64,000 nt of DNA from Mycolicibacterium celeriflavum (GCF_010731795.1 NZ_AP022591.1:2666001-2730000); one strand, 5' to 3'. Numbered from the stretch's first letter, positions 1-11,293 are shown. Numbers and translations: made by a program. Notes: generated by a model from the letters alone, not told the origin.

Positions 1-280
1 CTTCGTCTTCTTCGCCACCCCTGACCCGGCGGTGGCCAGCCGGTTCGTGCGCGTGCGCGCACAACTCGGGGAAGCCACGGCGGCGTGGCTGCGCCCGGTG
101 CTGACGAAATGGTGGTCGATGACCGACGCCGAAGCCAAGCTGCCGATCCTGGTCGAGCTGCTGATGTCCTCCTGCGAGGCGGCCGTGCGGTCACTGCTCG
201 AGGACGCCAACCAGTGGACCGCCGACGATCTCGGCGCACTGTACGGACGGATGATGAGCCACGCCTTCAGCGTGGCCTGA
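1..280 (+). CDS. TetR-family regulator, C-terminal part (5' truncated by window edge)
   Basis: The frame is open from base 2 to the TGA at 278-280, so the true start lies left of the window. About 92 residues are visible. They are helical, with pairs of Trp and Leu typical of a TetR ligand/dimer domain (segment with WWSMTDAEAKL, then a Leu-rich helix). The DNA-binding half is not visible, so the TetR call is inferred from this helical tail and from the context. It is followed 62 bp later by an MpaB-type gene on the same strand, repeating the TetR/MpaB pairing seen again at 3471-5018. Confidence 0.55.
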   Translation, partial: FVFFATPDPAVASRFVRVRAQLGEATAAWLRPVLTKWWSMTDAEAKLPILVELLMSSCEAAVRSLLEDANQWTADDLGALYGRMMSHAFSVA

Positions 281-342
281 GCGCGCAGAACCCATTCGGG
301 GCGGCTGGGCTGCCGCCACTCACTTCATGAAGGGAAAGATGC

Positions 343-1413
343 ATGGCGACAACGACTTCGAACAAGCGCACGAGCGTTACCCCGCACGGCGACTACGGAT
401 TCTTCGGTCCCGACTCGGTGACCTGGAAGGTGTGGGGCTACCCGACGTCGTTGACGGTCGGGTTCCAGCGCGCGGTCGTCATCGAGGAACTCGACCCGAA
501 CCTGATCGCGGCGGTGGACACCACCCACGACATCTACAAGCGGCCCCGTACCCGCTACGACCGCACCCTGCACTACTTCGCCCTGGTGGCGTTCGGCGGA
601 TCCCGTGAAACCACCACTGCCTCAGACGTTCTGGTCAAGATCCACTCCAAGGCGATCGGCACCGAACCCTACGGCGGGGGACGCTACGACGCCAACGACC
701 CCGACTCCCAACTGTGGATCCACCTGACCGCATGGCATTCGATCCTCTACGCCTATGAGAAGTACGGCCCCGGTCCGCTGTCGGCAGAGGAGGAGGCGCA
801 GTACTGGCGCGAATGCGCCGTGGCGGCCGAGCTGCAGACCTGCTCGCCCGACGATGTGCCCAGGACCCGCGACGGAATCCGGGACTACTTCGACCAGATG
901 CGGCCGCAGTTGGCGGCCAGCGACATCGCCGTGCAGGCGATGCGTCACCTTCTCGACGCCGAGGTGATGATGCCCAAAATGCCGCGGGCAGCCCGACCGG
1001 TGTCCTGGGTGGCCGCAAGAGTTCTTCGGGCTGGCACCATCGCCACGATGCCCCGCTGGATGCGTCGAGCAAGCGGATGCGACCAGCCCCGCATCGTCGA
1101 CGCCGCCGTCCGGCCGGTCCTGTGGACCGCGTTCCGGCTGATCTCGCTCAGCCCCCGCGCCGAGCTCGCGGTGCTCAAGATCCTCTCGCCGATGACCCAT
1201 CCCGTCGTGGCTCCCGTCAAACTCGGTGTGCCACCGGTCAATCCAGAGATCGTTTCGCCCGCAGAGGCGCAGAGCCGCTACGGCGTCGAGCCACCAGCGC
1301 GCGCTCATCGAGAACTGCGCGCCCGCCAGGCAGCGCGGGTCTTCGGCGAGGGCATCGAGCCCAGCGACGAAGGGCTCATCGAGTCCGAACCGATCCTGGG
1401 TTCCATGAGCTGA
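343..1413 (+). CDS. MpaB-type oxygenase family protein (DUF2236)
   Basis: A 356-aa protein with the DUF2236 pattern known from MpaB and latex-clearing/rubber oxygenase relatives. It has a VKIH segment (His101), then a Y-x-A-N-D-P stretch, then LWIHLT (His127) followed by an AYEKYG/PLSxEE segment. Family members are haem or metal-linked oxidases with poorly known substrates. The ATG is preceded by an AAGGGA Shine-Dalgarno sequence. The gene ends 24 bp before the FadH-like reductase, so the two are probably co-transcribed. Substrate is unknown; lipid or terpenoid oxidation is only suggested by the neighbours. Confidence 0.8.
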   Translation: MATTTSNKRTSVTPHGDYGFFGPDSVTWKVWGYPTSLTVGFQRAVVIEELDPNLIAAVDTTHDIYKRPRTRYDRTLHYFALVAFGGSRETTTASDVLVKIHSKAIGTEPYGGGRYDANDPDSQLWIHLTAWHSILYAYEKYGPGPLSAEEEAQYWRECAVAAELQTCSPDDVPRTRDGIRDYFDQMRPQLAASDIAVQAMRHLLDAEVMMPKMPRAARPVSWVAARVLRAGTIATMPRWMRRASGCDQPRIVDAAVRPVLWTAFRLISLSPRAELAVLKILSPMTHPVVAPVKLGVPPVNPEIVSPAEAQSRYGVEPPARAHRELRARQAARVFGEGIEPSDEGLIESEPILGSMS

Positions 1414-3465
<2,052 letters not shown>

Positions 3466-3470
3466 GCTGC

Positions 3471-4058
3471 TCACCACACCAGCGGCGCCAGGTGCTTCTG
3501 CGCGTAGGCCCGCACGGCGTCGTCGTCGGTGACGTCGAGTACCGGCGTGCGCACCTGCGCGAGCGAGCCAGCGAGGCGGATGTGCAGTTCGCTGACGGCC
3601 AGCAGGTCGTCGTCGGGCATCCTCGCGCCCGCGGCACGCAGCGCCTTGGCCATGGCCGCCGAGGCGCTCTCCAGGAACTCCTCGGCCTCGTCGGACATTC
3701 CCGACATCGCGGCCAGGCCGCTGTCGAGTTGTAGGAACCGGCGCATGATCGGCTCGCCGGTGAGCAACCGCAGGCCTTCGCAGAACGCTGCGACCGCGGC
3801 TTCCTTGGCGCCCGTGTCGATCCCGACGGTCTGCAGCCGCGCCATCGCGAAATCGAATGTCTGCCTGCCGAGTTCGGTGATCAGGGCGTCGCGGCTCGGG
3901 AACCGGCGGTAGAGCGTGCTGCGGCTGACGCCGGCCTGCCGCGCGATGACGTCCATGCTGGCTCGGCCCACACCGACCAGCGCGACCTCTTCGGCGGCGG
4001 CCTTGAGGATCGCCGCCTCCTGCTCGGTGCGGCTGTCGTTGTTGCGGAGCCGTCGCAT
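3471..4058 (-). CDS. TetR-family transcriptional regulator
   Basis: A 195-aa protein with an N-terminal helix-turn-helix (VIARQAGVSRSTLYRRF around residues 40-56) and a helical C-terminal ligand domain, as in typical TetR repressors. It lies 9 bp downstream of the MpaB-type gene at 4068-5018 on the same strand, so the two form an operon. It probably controls that operon through the palindrome at 5037-5065, although no binding evidence exists. The effector is unknown. Confidence 0.88.
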   Translation of the reverse strand: MRRLRNNDSRTEQEAAILKAAAEEVALVGVGRASMDVIARQAGVSRSTLYRRFPSRDALITELGRQTFDFAMARLQTVGIDTGAKEAAVAAFCEGLRLLTGEPIMRRFLQLDSGLAAMSGMSDEAEEFLESASAAMAKALRAAGARMPDDDLLAVSELHIRLAGSLAQVRTPVLDVTDDDAVRAYAQKHLAPLVW

Positions 4059-4067
4059 GGTTGACGG

Positions 4068-5018
4068 CTAGACCGGGCAGCCAGTCGGGGGCGCGAACGA
4101 ATCGAGGGCAACAGAGCGGTGCAGCCGAACCAACTTCTCGTACTCCAACCGGTTGCGCGCCAACGGAATCAACAACAGCTTGTCCGGCAGCACGCGCCAA
4201 GCGAGCTGCAACACCCGGGTGTAGAGCTCGAACTCCCTGTCATGCCGTGCCGTCCATTCGAAGCCGGTGAGCTCGCGGATGCCCGGATGAAGGATTCCGA
4301 ACGAACACACCTTGACCACGCGGCCGGCGATCGGCCGCAGCAGCAGCCACGGCGGCGTCAAGGCAAGTCGCAGCGGCGGCGGGAGCAGCAAGGTGGGCAG
4401 CGGAAGCCGTGTGAGGTTGTCGGTGACCCGGCGCAGGAACGGGTTGGTGGCCAGCTCGGTTTCCACCATGGCGTCGTAGTACTGCACGGCGTCGGCGTAC
4501 GTCGCGGGCAGTTTGGCGTTCTTTCCCGGCAGCTCGAGCGACCGGAACGCGTCGAGCAGCTGCTGGTAGGCGGCGTCCTTCTCGGCGTCGGTCAACGTGA
4601 TGCCGGTGCAGGGCGTGAACGAGTTGAGCACCACGAACATGCCGCTCACCGCGATCCAGTTCCACAGCTTGGGATCCAGCGCGCTGTAGCGCACATCGGA
4701 AAAGACGCCACTGCCGCGTCCGCGTACGTCGCGGTGCAGCTGTTTGAGCCGGTCGGACTCGGCCACCCGGTCGGCGGGGTCGCCCCAGATCGCGAGAAAG
4801 GCCGAAAACCCGCTGCGCACACCACGGTCGGCGAAGTTCGCTTCGAAGCGCCCGGTCTTGTCAACGGCCGCAGCGACCGGCACCAGGGCCACCTCGTCGT
4901 AGGCCGCCGCCCCGAAGAAGCCGCCGAGCGTGCTGCCGGAGTGCTTACGGAATTCCGCCATCACCTTGGGGCGGACCTCGCCGCGCTGGATCGGCGATGC
5001 TGCGACGGTTTCGGTCAT
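4068..5018 (-). CDS. MpaB-type oxygenase family protein (DUF2236), second copy
   Basis: A 316-aa DUF2236 protein. The chosen ATG at 5018 has a GGAGG sequence 4 nt upstream; a longer frame to 5045 has no such site. It shows the family pattern LKQLHRDV (His95) and RYSALDP. The following motif reads WIAVSG, with Ala123 where the neighbour at 343-1413 has His127 in WIH. Loss of that conserved-looking His suggests altered or absent chemistry, though the role of the residue is not established here. It leads an operon with the TetR gene at 3471 and carries a palindromic promoter upstream. Confidence 0.78.
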   Translation of the reverse strand: MTETVAASPIQRGEVRPKVMAEFRKHSGSTLGGFFGAAAYDEVALVPVAAAVDKTGRFEANFADRGVRSGFSAFLAIWGDPADRVAESDRLKQLHRDVRGRGSGVFSDVRYSALDPKLWNWIAVSGMFVVLNSFTPCTGITLTDAEKDAAYQQLLDAFRSLELPGKNAKLPATYADAVQYYDAMVETELATNPFLRRVTDNLTRLPLPTLLLPPPLRLALTPPWLLLRPIAGRVVKVCSFGILHPGIRELTGFEWTARHDREFELYTRVLQLAWRVLPDKLLLIPLARNRLEYEKLVRLHRSVALDSFAPPTGCPV

Positions 5019-5036
5019 GGCGCCTCCACGGTGCGG

Positions 5037-5065
5037 TTGACACACAGAGTAGTGATTTGTGTCAA
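5037..5065. promoter_or_regulatory. Palindromic operator candidate (TTGACACA-N13-TGTGTCAA)
   Basis: Perfect 8-bp inverted arms at 5037-5044 and 5058-5065 are separated by 13 bp, with an extra TGTCAA half-site at 5068-5073. The palindrome covers the -10 element of the promoter reading left into the MpaB/TetR operon and reaches the stop codon of menC. A TetR-type repressor, most likely the one at 3471-4058, is the simplest ligand. This is inference. Confidence 0.6.
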
Positions 5066-5073
5066 CGTGTCAA
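5046..5073 (-). promoter_or_regulatory. Likely sigma-A promoter for the MpaB/TetR operon
   Basis: On the minus strand TTGACA (5073-5068) is followed after 16 bp by TACTCT (5051-5046), a perfect -35 and a fair mycobacterial -10. A start site near 5040 would leave a leader of roughly 20 nt with the GGAGG site before the ATG at 5018. Confidence 0.5.
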
Positions 5074-6027
5074 TGGATGGCAGGCGGTCACCCGGTCGAT
5101 CCACCACTGTCGGCGCTCGGGCGGGGCGGCCAGCGCCTGCAGCCGGGCGGGATCCGGCACTACCGGCGCCACGGGCAGGTAGCCGCCGTCCAAAGCGACG
5201 GGCTCGGCGACGTCCTCGACGAACAATCTGCCGGTCCCCAGGCCGCAGGCGTGTCGCAGATCCGGCAGTGCGGCGGCGGCGAGCAACCCACGGCCGATAC
5301 CGACCGCGGAGTCCAGTGCGCTCGACACCACGATCGGGATGTCGATCTGTGCCGCGATGTCGAGCATTCTGCGCACCCCGCCGAGCGGTGCGACTTTGAG
5401 CACCGCGACGTCGGCCGCCTTGGCCCGCACGACGTACAGCGGGTCGTCGGCCTTGCGGATGCTCTCGTCGGCGGCGATCGGTACGTCGACCCTCGTTCGC
5501 AATTCGGCGAGCTCGGCGACCGTCGCGCAGGGCTGTTCGAGATACTCCAGCGGGCCGTCGGCGGTCAGGGCGGCGGCCGCTTCGACGGCCTCGGCGACCT
5601 CCCACCGGGCGTTGGCGTCGACGCGGACCGTGGGAACCAGTGCCCGCACGGCGTTGACCCGCGCGACGTCGTCGGCCAACGACTGTCCGGGCTCGGCGAC
5701 CTTCACCTTCGCGGTGCGGGCGCCGGGGAAGCGGGCCAGCACATCGGGCACGTCAGCGGCGTCGACGGCCGGGACGGTCGCGTTGATCGGGATGCGGTTT
5801 CTTCGTGCCGCGGGTGCTGGTTCGTAGGCGGCTTCGAGGGCCGAGGCCAACCAGTGCGCGGCTTCGGGCGGCTCGTATTCGAGGAACGCGCCGAACTCGC
5901 CCCAGCCCACTGGGCCGTCGATCAGCGCGACCTCGCGAACGGTGATGCCGCGGAAGCGAACTCGCATCGGAAGCGCCACAACGTGCAGGCGGTCGAGGAT
6001 GTCGTCGAGATCCGGCACGCCCACCAT
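5062..6027 (-). CDS. menC: o-Succinylbenzoate synthase MenC
   Basis: A 321-aa enolase-superfamily enzyme that dehydrates SHCHC to o-succinylbenzoate in menaquinone synthesis. The K-x-K motif (Lys107, Lys109), metal ligands Asp137 (VDANARW), Glu164 (LEQPC) and Asp187 (AADES), and the second catalytic Lys211 (LKVAPLGG) are all present. The length fits actinobacterial MenC. In this window it is separated from the amidohydrolase gene by TspO, a FadD and a YhgE/Pip gene. menD is not visible. Confidence 0.95.
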   Translation of the reverse strand: MVGVPDLDDILDRLHVVALPMRVRFRGITVREVALIDGPVGWGEFGAFLEYEPPEAAHWLASALEAAYEPAPAARRNRIPINATVPAVDAADVPDVLARFPGARTAKVKVAEPGQSLADDVARVNAVRALVPTVRVDANARWEVAEAVEAAAALTADGPLEYLEQPCATVAELAELRTRVDVPIAADESIRKADDPLYVVRAKAADVAVLKVAPLGGVRRMLDIAAQIDIPIVVSSALDSAVGIGRGLLAAAALPDLRHACGLGTGRLFVEDVAEPVALDGGYLPVAPVVPDPARLQALAAPPERRQWWIDRVTACHPLTR

Positions 6028-6088
6028 AGTGCCGTGTCGAGGCCGATGTTTGAACCAAACCGCCCCCGGGCATGCTTAAGAAACTGAA

Positions 6089-6598
6089 ATGAGTGTGAGG
6101 AGCGACGTGCGAATCCGAACCCTGATTCCGTCCGGTCTGGCCGTCACCGCCACGGCGGTCATCGGTGGGCTGGCGAGCCGGTCGGCGCAGTCCGCGTGGT
6201 ACGCGACACTGCGCAAGCCGCCGTATCAGCCGCCGCGCCAGGCTTTTCCGATCGTGTGGCCGGCACTGTACGCCGACATCGCGGTGGTGTCGGCCTCGAC
6301 GCTCGACGAGTTGGATCGCCGCGGGCAGTCCGAACAACGACGCCGCTACCTCGCGGCGCTGGCCGCCAACCTGGTGCTCAACGGGAGCTGGTCCTGGCTG
6401 TTCTTCAATCAGCACCGGCTGGCGACATCCGCCGTCGCGGCCGGTGCGTTGACCTTGAGCAGCGCCGACCTCACCCGTCGAGCGATCTCTGTGCAGGGCG
6501 GGCAGGCCGCTCCGCTCGCGCTGTACCCGCTGTGGTGCGCATTCGCCACCGCGCTGTCGACGCACATCTGGTTTCTGAATGCTAGACGCCGATTGTGA
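6089..6598 (+). CDS. TspO/MBR family tryptophan-rich sensory protein
   Basis: A membrane protein of about 169 aa with five predicted TM helices. It carries the TspO signatures WYATLRKPPYQPP near residue 40, FPIVWPALY, and the tryptophan-rich NGSWSWLFFNQH around residue 105. TspO proteins bind porphyrins and sterol-like ligands and are linked to stress and haem homeostasis. The ATG at 6089 has no Shine-Dalgarno site. GAGGAG lies inside the frame, 4-5 nt before an in-frame GTG at 6107, so the protein may really start there (163 aa). Confidence 0.88.
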   Translation: MSVRSDVRIRTLIPSGLAVTATAVIGGLASRSAQSAWYATLRKPPYQPPRQAFPIVWPALYADIAVVSASTLDELDRRGQSEQRRRYLAALAANLVLNGSWSWLFFNQHRLATSAVAAGALTLSSADLTRRAISVQGGQAAPLALYPLWCAFATALSTHIWFLNARRRL

Positions 6599-6604
6599 AA
6601 CTGG

Positions 6605-6629
6605 CGACGCTTTTGTCGCTACAGCGTCG
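6605..6629. terminator. Hairpin between convergent tspO and fadD genes
   Basis: Inverted arms CGACGCT (6605-6611) and AGCGTCG (6623-6629) enclose an 11-nt loop. The hairpin lies directly after the TspO stop and before the 3' end of the leftward FadD gene, so it may terminate both. There is no clear T-tract. Confidence 0.45.
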
Positions 6630-6653
6630 TCGGATGCACAATCGGGCGTTGGA

Positions 6654-8219
6654 TTACACCGTCGCGCGGTCGCGGCCCTCCCAGTACGGCTTGCGCAGCT
6701 CCTTCTTGAGGACCTTTCCGGTCGGGTTGCGCGGCAGCTCGTCGGTGATGTCGACGGTCTTCGGGCACTTGTAGGCAGCGAGCCGCTCGCGGCACCAGGC
6801 GATGATCTCCTCGGGTGTGGCCTCACCCTCAAGCGAGACAACGGCTTTGACGACCTCACCCCACTTCTCGTCGGGCACGCCGATCACTGCGACGTCGCCA
6901 ACCGCCGGATGCTCGGCGACGACACGCTCGACCTCGATCGAGTAGATGTTCTCCCCGCCGGAGATGATCATGTCCTTGAGCCGGTCCTCGACGAAGATGT
7001 AGCCGTCCTCGTCGATGCGGCCGATGTCACCGGTGCGGAACCAACCGTCGCTGGTGATCGCCTCCGCCGTCGCGTCCGGCTTGTTGTGGTAGCCCTTCAT
7101 CAGCTGCGGTGTGCGGAACCATAATTCGCCCTGTTCACCCGTCGCCACGTCTTCCAACGTGTCCGGGTGCACCACGCGCACCTCGGCGCCCGGTATTACC
7201 CGTCCCGCGCTGACCATCCGGTCTTCGATCCCGGAGCGGTGGTCCTCGGGGAGCAACTGGCTGATCACACCGCACACCTCGGTCAGCCCGTACACCTGGA
7301 TGAAATCGGTGTTGGGCCAGGCTTCCAACGCGGCCCGCAGCAACGGCAGCGGCATCGGCGACGCGCCGTAGACGTACGTCTTCAACGACCCGAACAGCTT
7401 GACCGCGTCCTCACCCGATTCCAGCACCTTGGCCAGCACCGCCGGCACCAGGAATGTGCGGTTCGCGCCCTTGAGGATGGCGCCCGCCAGCGACATCCCG
7501 TCGACCTCGCGGGTCATCACGGTCGGCACGCCGTCGTGAATTCCGAACTGCACGTAGGACGATCCGCCGACATGGAACAGCGGCATCGCCACCATGCTCT
7601 TGTCGCCCTCGTCGAAACCCCACCCGTTGTGGGCGTTGACGGTGTGCGCGATCAGGTTGGCGTGCGTCAGCTGCACACCCTTCGGACGCCCCGTCGTCCC
7701 CGACGAGTACATGACGATGACGACGTCGTCGGGCGCCACGTCGTCGCCGCGACCGACGGGTTTCGCCGCGGCGAGCATCGCCTCGTACTCGTCACCGTCC
7801 CCACCTTCGGGTGTGACCTCGACGATCTGCTCGACGTTCGCCAACTTGTCGCGGATCTTCTCGATCGGCGCCGTGAATTCGGACCCGGCGATCAGCAGCT
7901 TGGCGCCGGAGTCGTTGAGCACGTAGTCGAGTTCGTCGGCGGCCAGCCGGAAGTTGATGATCGCGTTGGCCGCTCCCAGCGACGCGGCGGCCAGCGTGAG
8001 CTCGACGCACGCCGGGTGGTTCTTGTCCAGGAACGCCACCACGTCGCCGCGGCTGACGCCCCGCTCCTTCAGCGCACCGGCGAGCCGGCGCACCCGGTCG
8101 TTCCACTCGGCCCACGTCCACGTGCGGTCGAGAAACGTCATCGCCTCGGCGTCGGGTTTGGTCTCGGCCCAGTGTGCGAGCCGTTCGTCGAGGAAGCGCG
8201 GGACAGGCAGGTCAGACAT
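6654..8219 (-). CDS. Fatty-acid--CoA ligase (FadD-type, ANL superfamily)
   Basis: A 521-aa adenylate-forming enzyme. It shows the P-loop SSGTTGRPKG near residue 180, YGLTEVCG, the hinge/core motif GWFRTGDIG and VEDRLKDMIISGGENIYS, and the C-terminal catalytic Lys in PRNPTGKVLKKELR. It activates a carboxylic acid to an acyl-AMP and then acyl-CoA. The start at 8219 gives MSDLPVPRF; the open frame beyond it is a shadow of the Pip gene. It is the last gene of a leftward operon after the amidohydrolase and the Pip protein. Substrate is unknown. Confidence 0.9.
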   Translation of the reverse strand: MSDLPVPRFLDERLAHWAETKPDAEAMTFLDRTWTWAEWNDRVRRLAGALKERGVSRGDVVAFLDKNHPACVELTLAAASLGAANAIINFRLAADELDYVLNDSGAKLLIAGSEFTAPIEKIRDKLANVEQIVEVTPEGGDGDEYEAMLAAAKPVGRGDDVAPDDVVIVMYSSGTTGRPKGVQLTHANLIAHTVNAHNGWGFDEGDKSMVAMPLFHVGGSSYVQFGIHDGVPTVMTREVDGMSLAGAILKGANRTFLVPAVLAKVLESGEDAVKLFGSLKTYVYGASPMPLPLLRAALEAWPNTDFIQVYGLTEVCGVISQLLPEDHRSGIEDRMVSAGRVIPGAEVRVVHPDTLEDVATGEQGELWFRTPQLMKGYHNKPDATAEAITSDGWFRTGDIGRIDEDGYIFVEDRLKDMIISGGENIYSIEVERVVAEHPAVGDVAVIGVPDEKWGEVVKAVVSLEGEATPEEIIAWCRERLAAYKCPKTVDITDELPRNPTGKVLKKELRKPYWEGRDRATV

Positions 8220-8248
8220 GCACCGAGCCTGCCACGACAAGGCGAAGG

Positions 8249-9553
8249 TCAGTCGGGATTGGCCGAGATCGACGCCTGCGCATCGGCGGGGGCGTGTTCG
8301 CGGCGCAGACCGCGCCGGTCGTAGATGCGCGTGACGACGGCGCCGACGACGAGGCCGATCGCCAGCCCGATCGTCGACATGACAAGGGCGTGGGTGAGAC
8401 CGGCGTCCGCGCGGCCGTCGAAGTACAGCAGGGCACGGGCGCCGAGGAACACCTGATGCATGGGTTCGAACCTCGCCAACCAGCCGAAGATCCTCGGGGC
8501 CGCCTCGAGAGGGATGGTCGCGCCGTTGGACGGCAAGCCGAGCATCACGAAGATGAACAGGTTCACCAGCAGACCCATCGAGCCCAGCGCGGCGATCAAC
8601 GAGGTCGCGGTGATGCCGACCGCGGCAATCGTGAAGGCGCCGTACGCCCACAACGCCCAGACATTGGGTACCGGCATGCCCAGCGCAGCCCCGATCGCGA
8701 TGTAGATCGCTGAGGTGAGCACGGCGAGGATCACCATGAACAACCACTTCACCAGCAGCGTCCGGAACCGGGAGATCTTGACCTGCTCGGCGAGCCGGTA
8801 CACCGGGCCCAGCTCGGCGGGCACGAAGCCGAGCATCGAATCGACCAGCGAGCTCACGATGATGCTGCCGGTAAACCCTGCGAGGAGCAGCAGGAGCGCG
8901 TAGTAGAACGCCGAGAGCCCGTTGCCGGTGCCGTTGGGCAGCGGGTCGGCGTCGTTGACCTGAACGTCGAGCGGGCTCGACAGTGCCAGCGACGCCGCCG
9001 CCGGCAGCGGACCGGCGGCCTCACGCATAACCTGTGCCGACAGCTGCTCGCCCACTTTGGCGTTGATGGCGCGGACGGCCTTGCCCAACGCCTCCCCCGC
9101 GATGCTCGCGCCGAGTGTGGAGGCTCGGGGGTTGAGCGAGATCGTGACGACCGGCCTGCTCAGTTGCCCGGGCCGCAGCGCGCCCTGTCCGAGCTGCTCG
9201 AGCTTGGCCGAGAAGTCCTGCGGTATCTGGACCGCCCCGTAGATTTCCGCGGTGCCCAACTGCCGCTCGGCCTCGTCGGCCGTGAGCACGCGCACGTCGA
9301 ACTGTTCGGAGTCGAGCCCGGAGGTGAGGCCGTCGACGATCTGCTTTCCGGCGGGTCCGACATCGGCGTTGACTACCGCGACCGGGAAGTGCCGCAGATT
9401 CGTCGTCGGGTTGAGGATGCCGGCGAGGTACAGGGCGGCCAGCGCCGAGAACACCGTCAGCGCAACGACGATCGGCGACAACCAGAACCGCGGGGTGCGC
9501 AATGTCTGCAGCGGGTCGGGGGCTGCGTGGCGTGGATGCATGGGACTGGTCAT
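8249..9553 (-). CDS. YhgE/Pip-type ABC-2-like membrane protein
   Basis: A 434-aa protein with one TM helix near residues 27-47, a long extracytoplasmic region (residues 50-210) and about five TM helices in the C-terminal half. This is the layout of YhgE/Pip and ABC-2 permease-like proteins, which include phage-infection and secretion-linked factors. There is no ATP-binding partner nearby. The start ATG at 9553 overlaps the amidohydrolase stop as ATGA, so translation is probably coupled. The FadD gene follows after 29 bp. Function is unknown. Confidence 0.8.
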   Translation of the reverse strand: MTSPMHPRHAAPDPLQTLRTPRFWLSPIVVALTVFSALAALYLAGILNPTTNLRHFPVAVVNADVGPAGKQIVDGLTSGLDSEQFDVRVLTADEAERQLGTAEIYGAVQIPQDFSAKLEQLGQGALRPGQLSRPVVTISLNPRASTLGASIAGEALGKAVRAINAKVGEQLSAQVMREAAGPLPAAASLALSSPLDVQVNDADPLPNGTGNGLSAFYYALLLLLAGFTGSIIVSSLVDSMLGFVPAELGPVYRLAEQVKISRFRTLLVKWLFMVILAVLTSAIYIAIGAALGMPVPNVWALWAYGAFTIAAVGITATSLIAALGSMGLLVNLFIFVMLGLPSNGATIPLEAAPRIFGWLARFEPMHQVFLGARALLYFDGRADAGLTHALVMSTIGLAIGLVVGAVVTRIYDRRGLRREHAPADAQASISANPD

Positions 9554-11154
9554 TCGCCGTGAACCTGCTTGCCCGCCAGGAAGGTCGCCCGCACCTCGAG
9601 GTCGGCGATCTGTTCCGGCGGCACCGCGCGCGGGTCGGCCGACAGCACCACCAAATCGGCGTACTTGCCGACCTCCAGCGAGCCGATCACATCGTCGGAG
9701 AACAGTTGATACGCGGCGTCGAGCGTCTGCGCGCGGATGGCCTGTTCGACCGTGATTCGCTGCTCGGGCCCGATCACCCGGCCGCTGGGCGCGGTGCGGG
9801 TGGCCGCGACGCTGATGTTGCGCAGCGGCTCTTCCGGGGTGACCGGCGGGTCGTTGTGCAGCGAGATGCGCATGCCGGTCGCGACCGCGGATCCGCAAGG
9901 CATCCAACGGGTTCCGTGCTCGGGACCGAACAGGCCGTCGACGATGATGTCGCCCCAGTAATGAATCTGGTCGACGAAGATGGAGCACGTCACGCCGAGG
10001 TCGTGGGCGCGCTGAAGTTGCTCATCGCGGATGGCGCCGACGTGCTCGAGCCGCAGCCGGTGGTCATCACGCGGCCAGCGCCGCAGCGCGTCCTCGTACA
10101 CGTCGAGGATGGTGTCGACCCCGGCGTCGCCCTGCACGTGGCAGGCCATCGGCCAGCCCTGCGGGAAGTAGGCGTGCACGATCTCGGTCAGCTGCTCGCG
10201 GGTGTAGTTGGCGTGCCCGCACGACCCCGGCGCGACGCCGATCGTGCGCACGGCGTCGGTGTCGAGATACGGGAACGACAAGTCGATGTTGCCGATCCAC
10301 GGTGAGCCGTCGACCCAGATCTTGATCCCGGTCTGCCGGAAAAGGTCGTCGCCGTTGGTCGGCGACATGTCGGTGTCCATCTGCGCGTTGGAGATCTCGT
10401 AGACCCGCAGTCGCACGGTCAGGTCGGTGCGCAACTGCTCGATCACCGGCCGGAACACCGGGTCGAACGCCATCTCCGAACACGTCGTCAGCCCGGCCTT
10501 GTTGAGCCGGCGCAGTTCGGCGTGCAGCATCGCCGGATAGTCGCTGGGGTTGATGACGCCGGCCAGCAGGCTGAACACGGCGCCGGTCTCCTCGGCGGTG
10601 CCGTCGAGGTCGCCGTCGGCGTCGCGGCCGTAGCGCGCGCCCTTCGGGTCGGGGGTGTCGCGGTTGAGCCCGAGCTCGCGCGCTGCAGCGCTGTTGAAGA
10701 ACGCCTTGTGCCCGGAGTTGTGCACGATCACCAGCGGTGTCTCGGGCGCCTGCTTGTCGAGCCACACCAGCGTCGGCTCCGGAAGTCCCGGCTGCAGCAG
10801 CGGATCCCAGCCGTTGAGATAGGCACCCTCGGGTCCGCGCTTGGCCACCTCATCGCGGATCGACGCCACCACGTCGTCGGCTTTCGGCAGCGTCACCGGA
10901 CGGATGTCGACCATCCGGTCCGACAGCACGATGGCCTCCATCAGCGGATGCCCGTGCGCCTCCACCAGACCCGGCATCACACAGCCGTCTCCGATGTCCA
11001 GCGTCCGGGTGTCGGGGCCGATCCAAGCGTCGATATCGCCGCGGTCGCCGACCGCCACGATGCGGCCGTCGGCGACGGCGAGCGCCTCGGCGGTCGGCCG
11101 TCGGTCGTCAACGGTGAGCACCGTTCCACGAATGACCAGGTCAGCGGCGGGCAT
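9550..11154 (-). CDS. Amidohydrolase family protein (YtcJ-like)
   Basis: A 534-aa metal-dependent hydrolase. An N-terminal beta-sandwich part is followed by the metal motif EAHGHP (about residue 65), then a TIM barrel with CHVQGD, LEHVG and LHNDPP segments, and a C-terminal return to the beta domain (SLEVGKYADLVVL). It fits the YtcJ/amidohydrolase-3 group. Length and context match what I recall of M. tuberculosis Rv0552, next to menC and fadD8. The natural substrate is unknown. It is the first gene of a three-gene leftward operon. Confidence 0.88.
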   Translation of the reverse strand: MPAADLVIRGTVLTVDDRRPTAEALAVADGRIVAVGDRGDIDAWIGPDTRTLDIGDGCVMPGLVEAHGHPLMEAIVLSDRMVDIRPVTLPKADDVVASIRDEVAKRGPEGAYLNGWDPLLQPGLPEPTLVWLDKQAPETPLVIVHNSGHKAFFNSAAARELGLNRDTPDPKGARYGRDADGDLDGTAEETGAVFSLLAGVINPSDYPAMLHAELRRLNKAGLTTCSEMAFDPVFRPVIEQLRTDLTVRLRVYEISNAQMDTDMSPTNGDDLFRQTGIKIWVDGSPWIGNIDLSFPYLDTDAVRTIGVAPGSCGHANYTREQLTEIVHAYFPQGWPMACHVQGDAGVDTILDVYEDALRRWPRDDHRLRLEHVGAIRDEQLQRAHDLGVTCSIFVDQIHYWGDIIVDGLFGPEHGTRWMPCGSAVATGMRISLHNDPPVTPEEPLRNISVAATRTAPSGRVIGPEQRITVEQAIRAQTLDAAYQLFSDDVIGSLEVGKYADLVVLSADPRAVPPEQIADLEVRATFLAGKQVHGE

Positions 11155-11293
11155 GGGTCATCCTCTCAGTCGGAAAGAAGAATCCGATGAAAAACTCTTG
11201 TGGATCGTGTCGATTTGAGTGGGGCGCCGTTCGACGTAGTTGCGAGGGCACGATGAACGAGCCCGTCACCCACCGAATAAGGAGACGAGAACG

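Noticed and set aside
8220..8747. Long N-terminal extension of the FadD frame at 6654
   Set aside because: It is Arg/Pro-rich shadow sequence antisense-shifted on the Pip gene; a normal FadD start lies at 8219.
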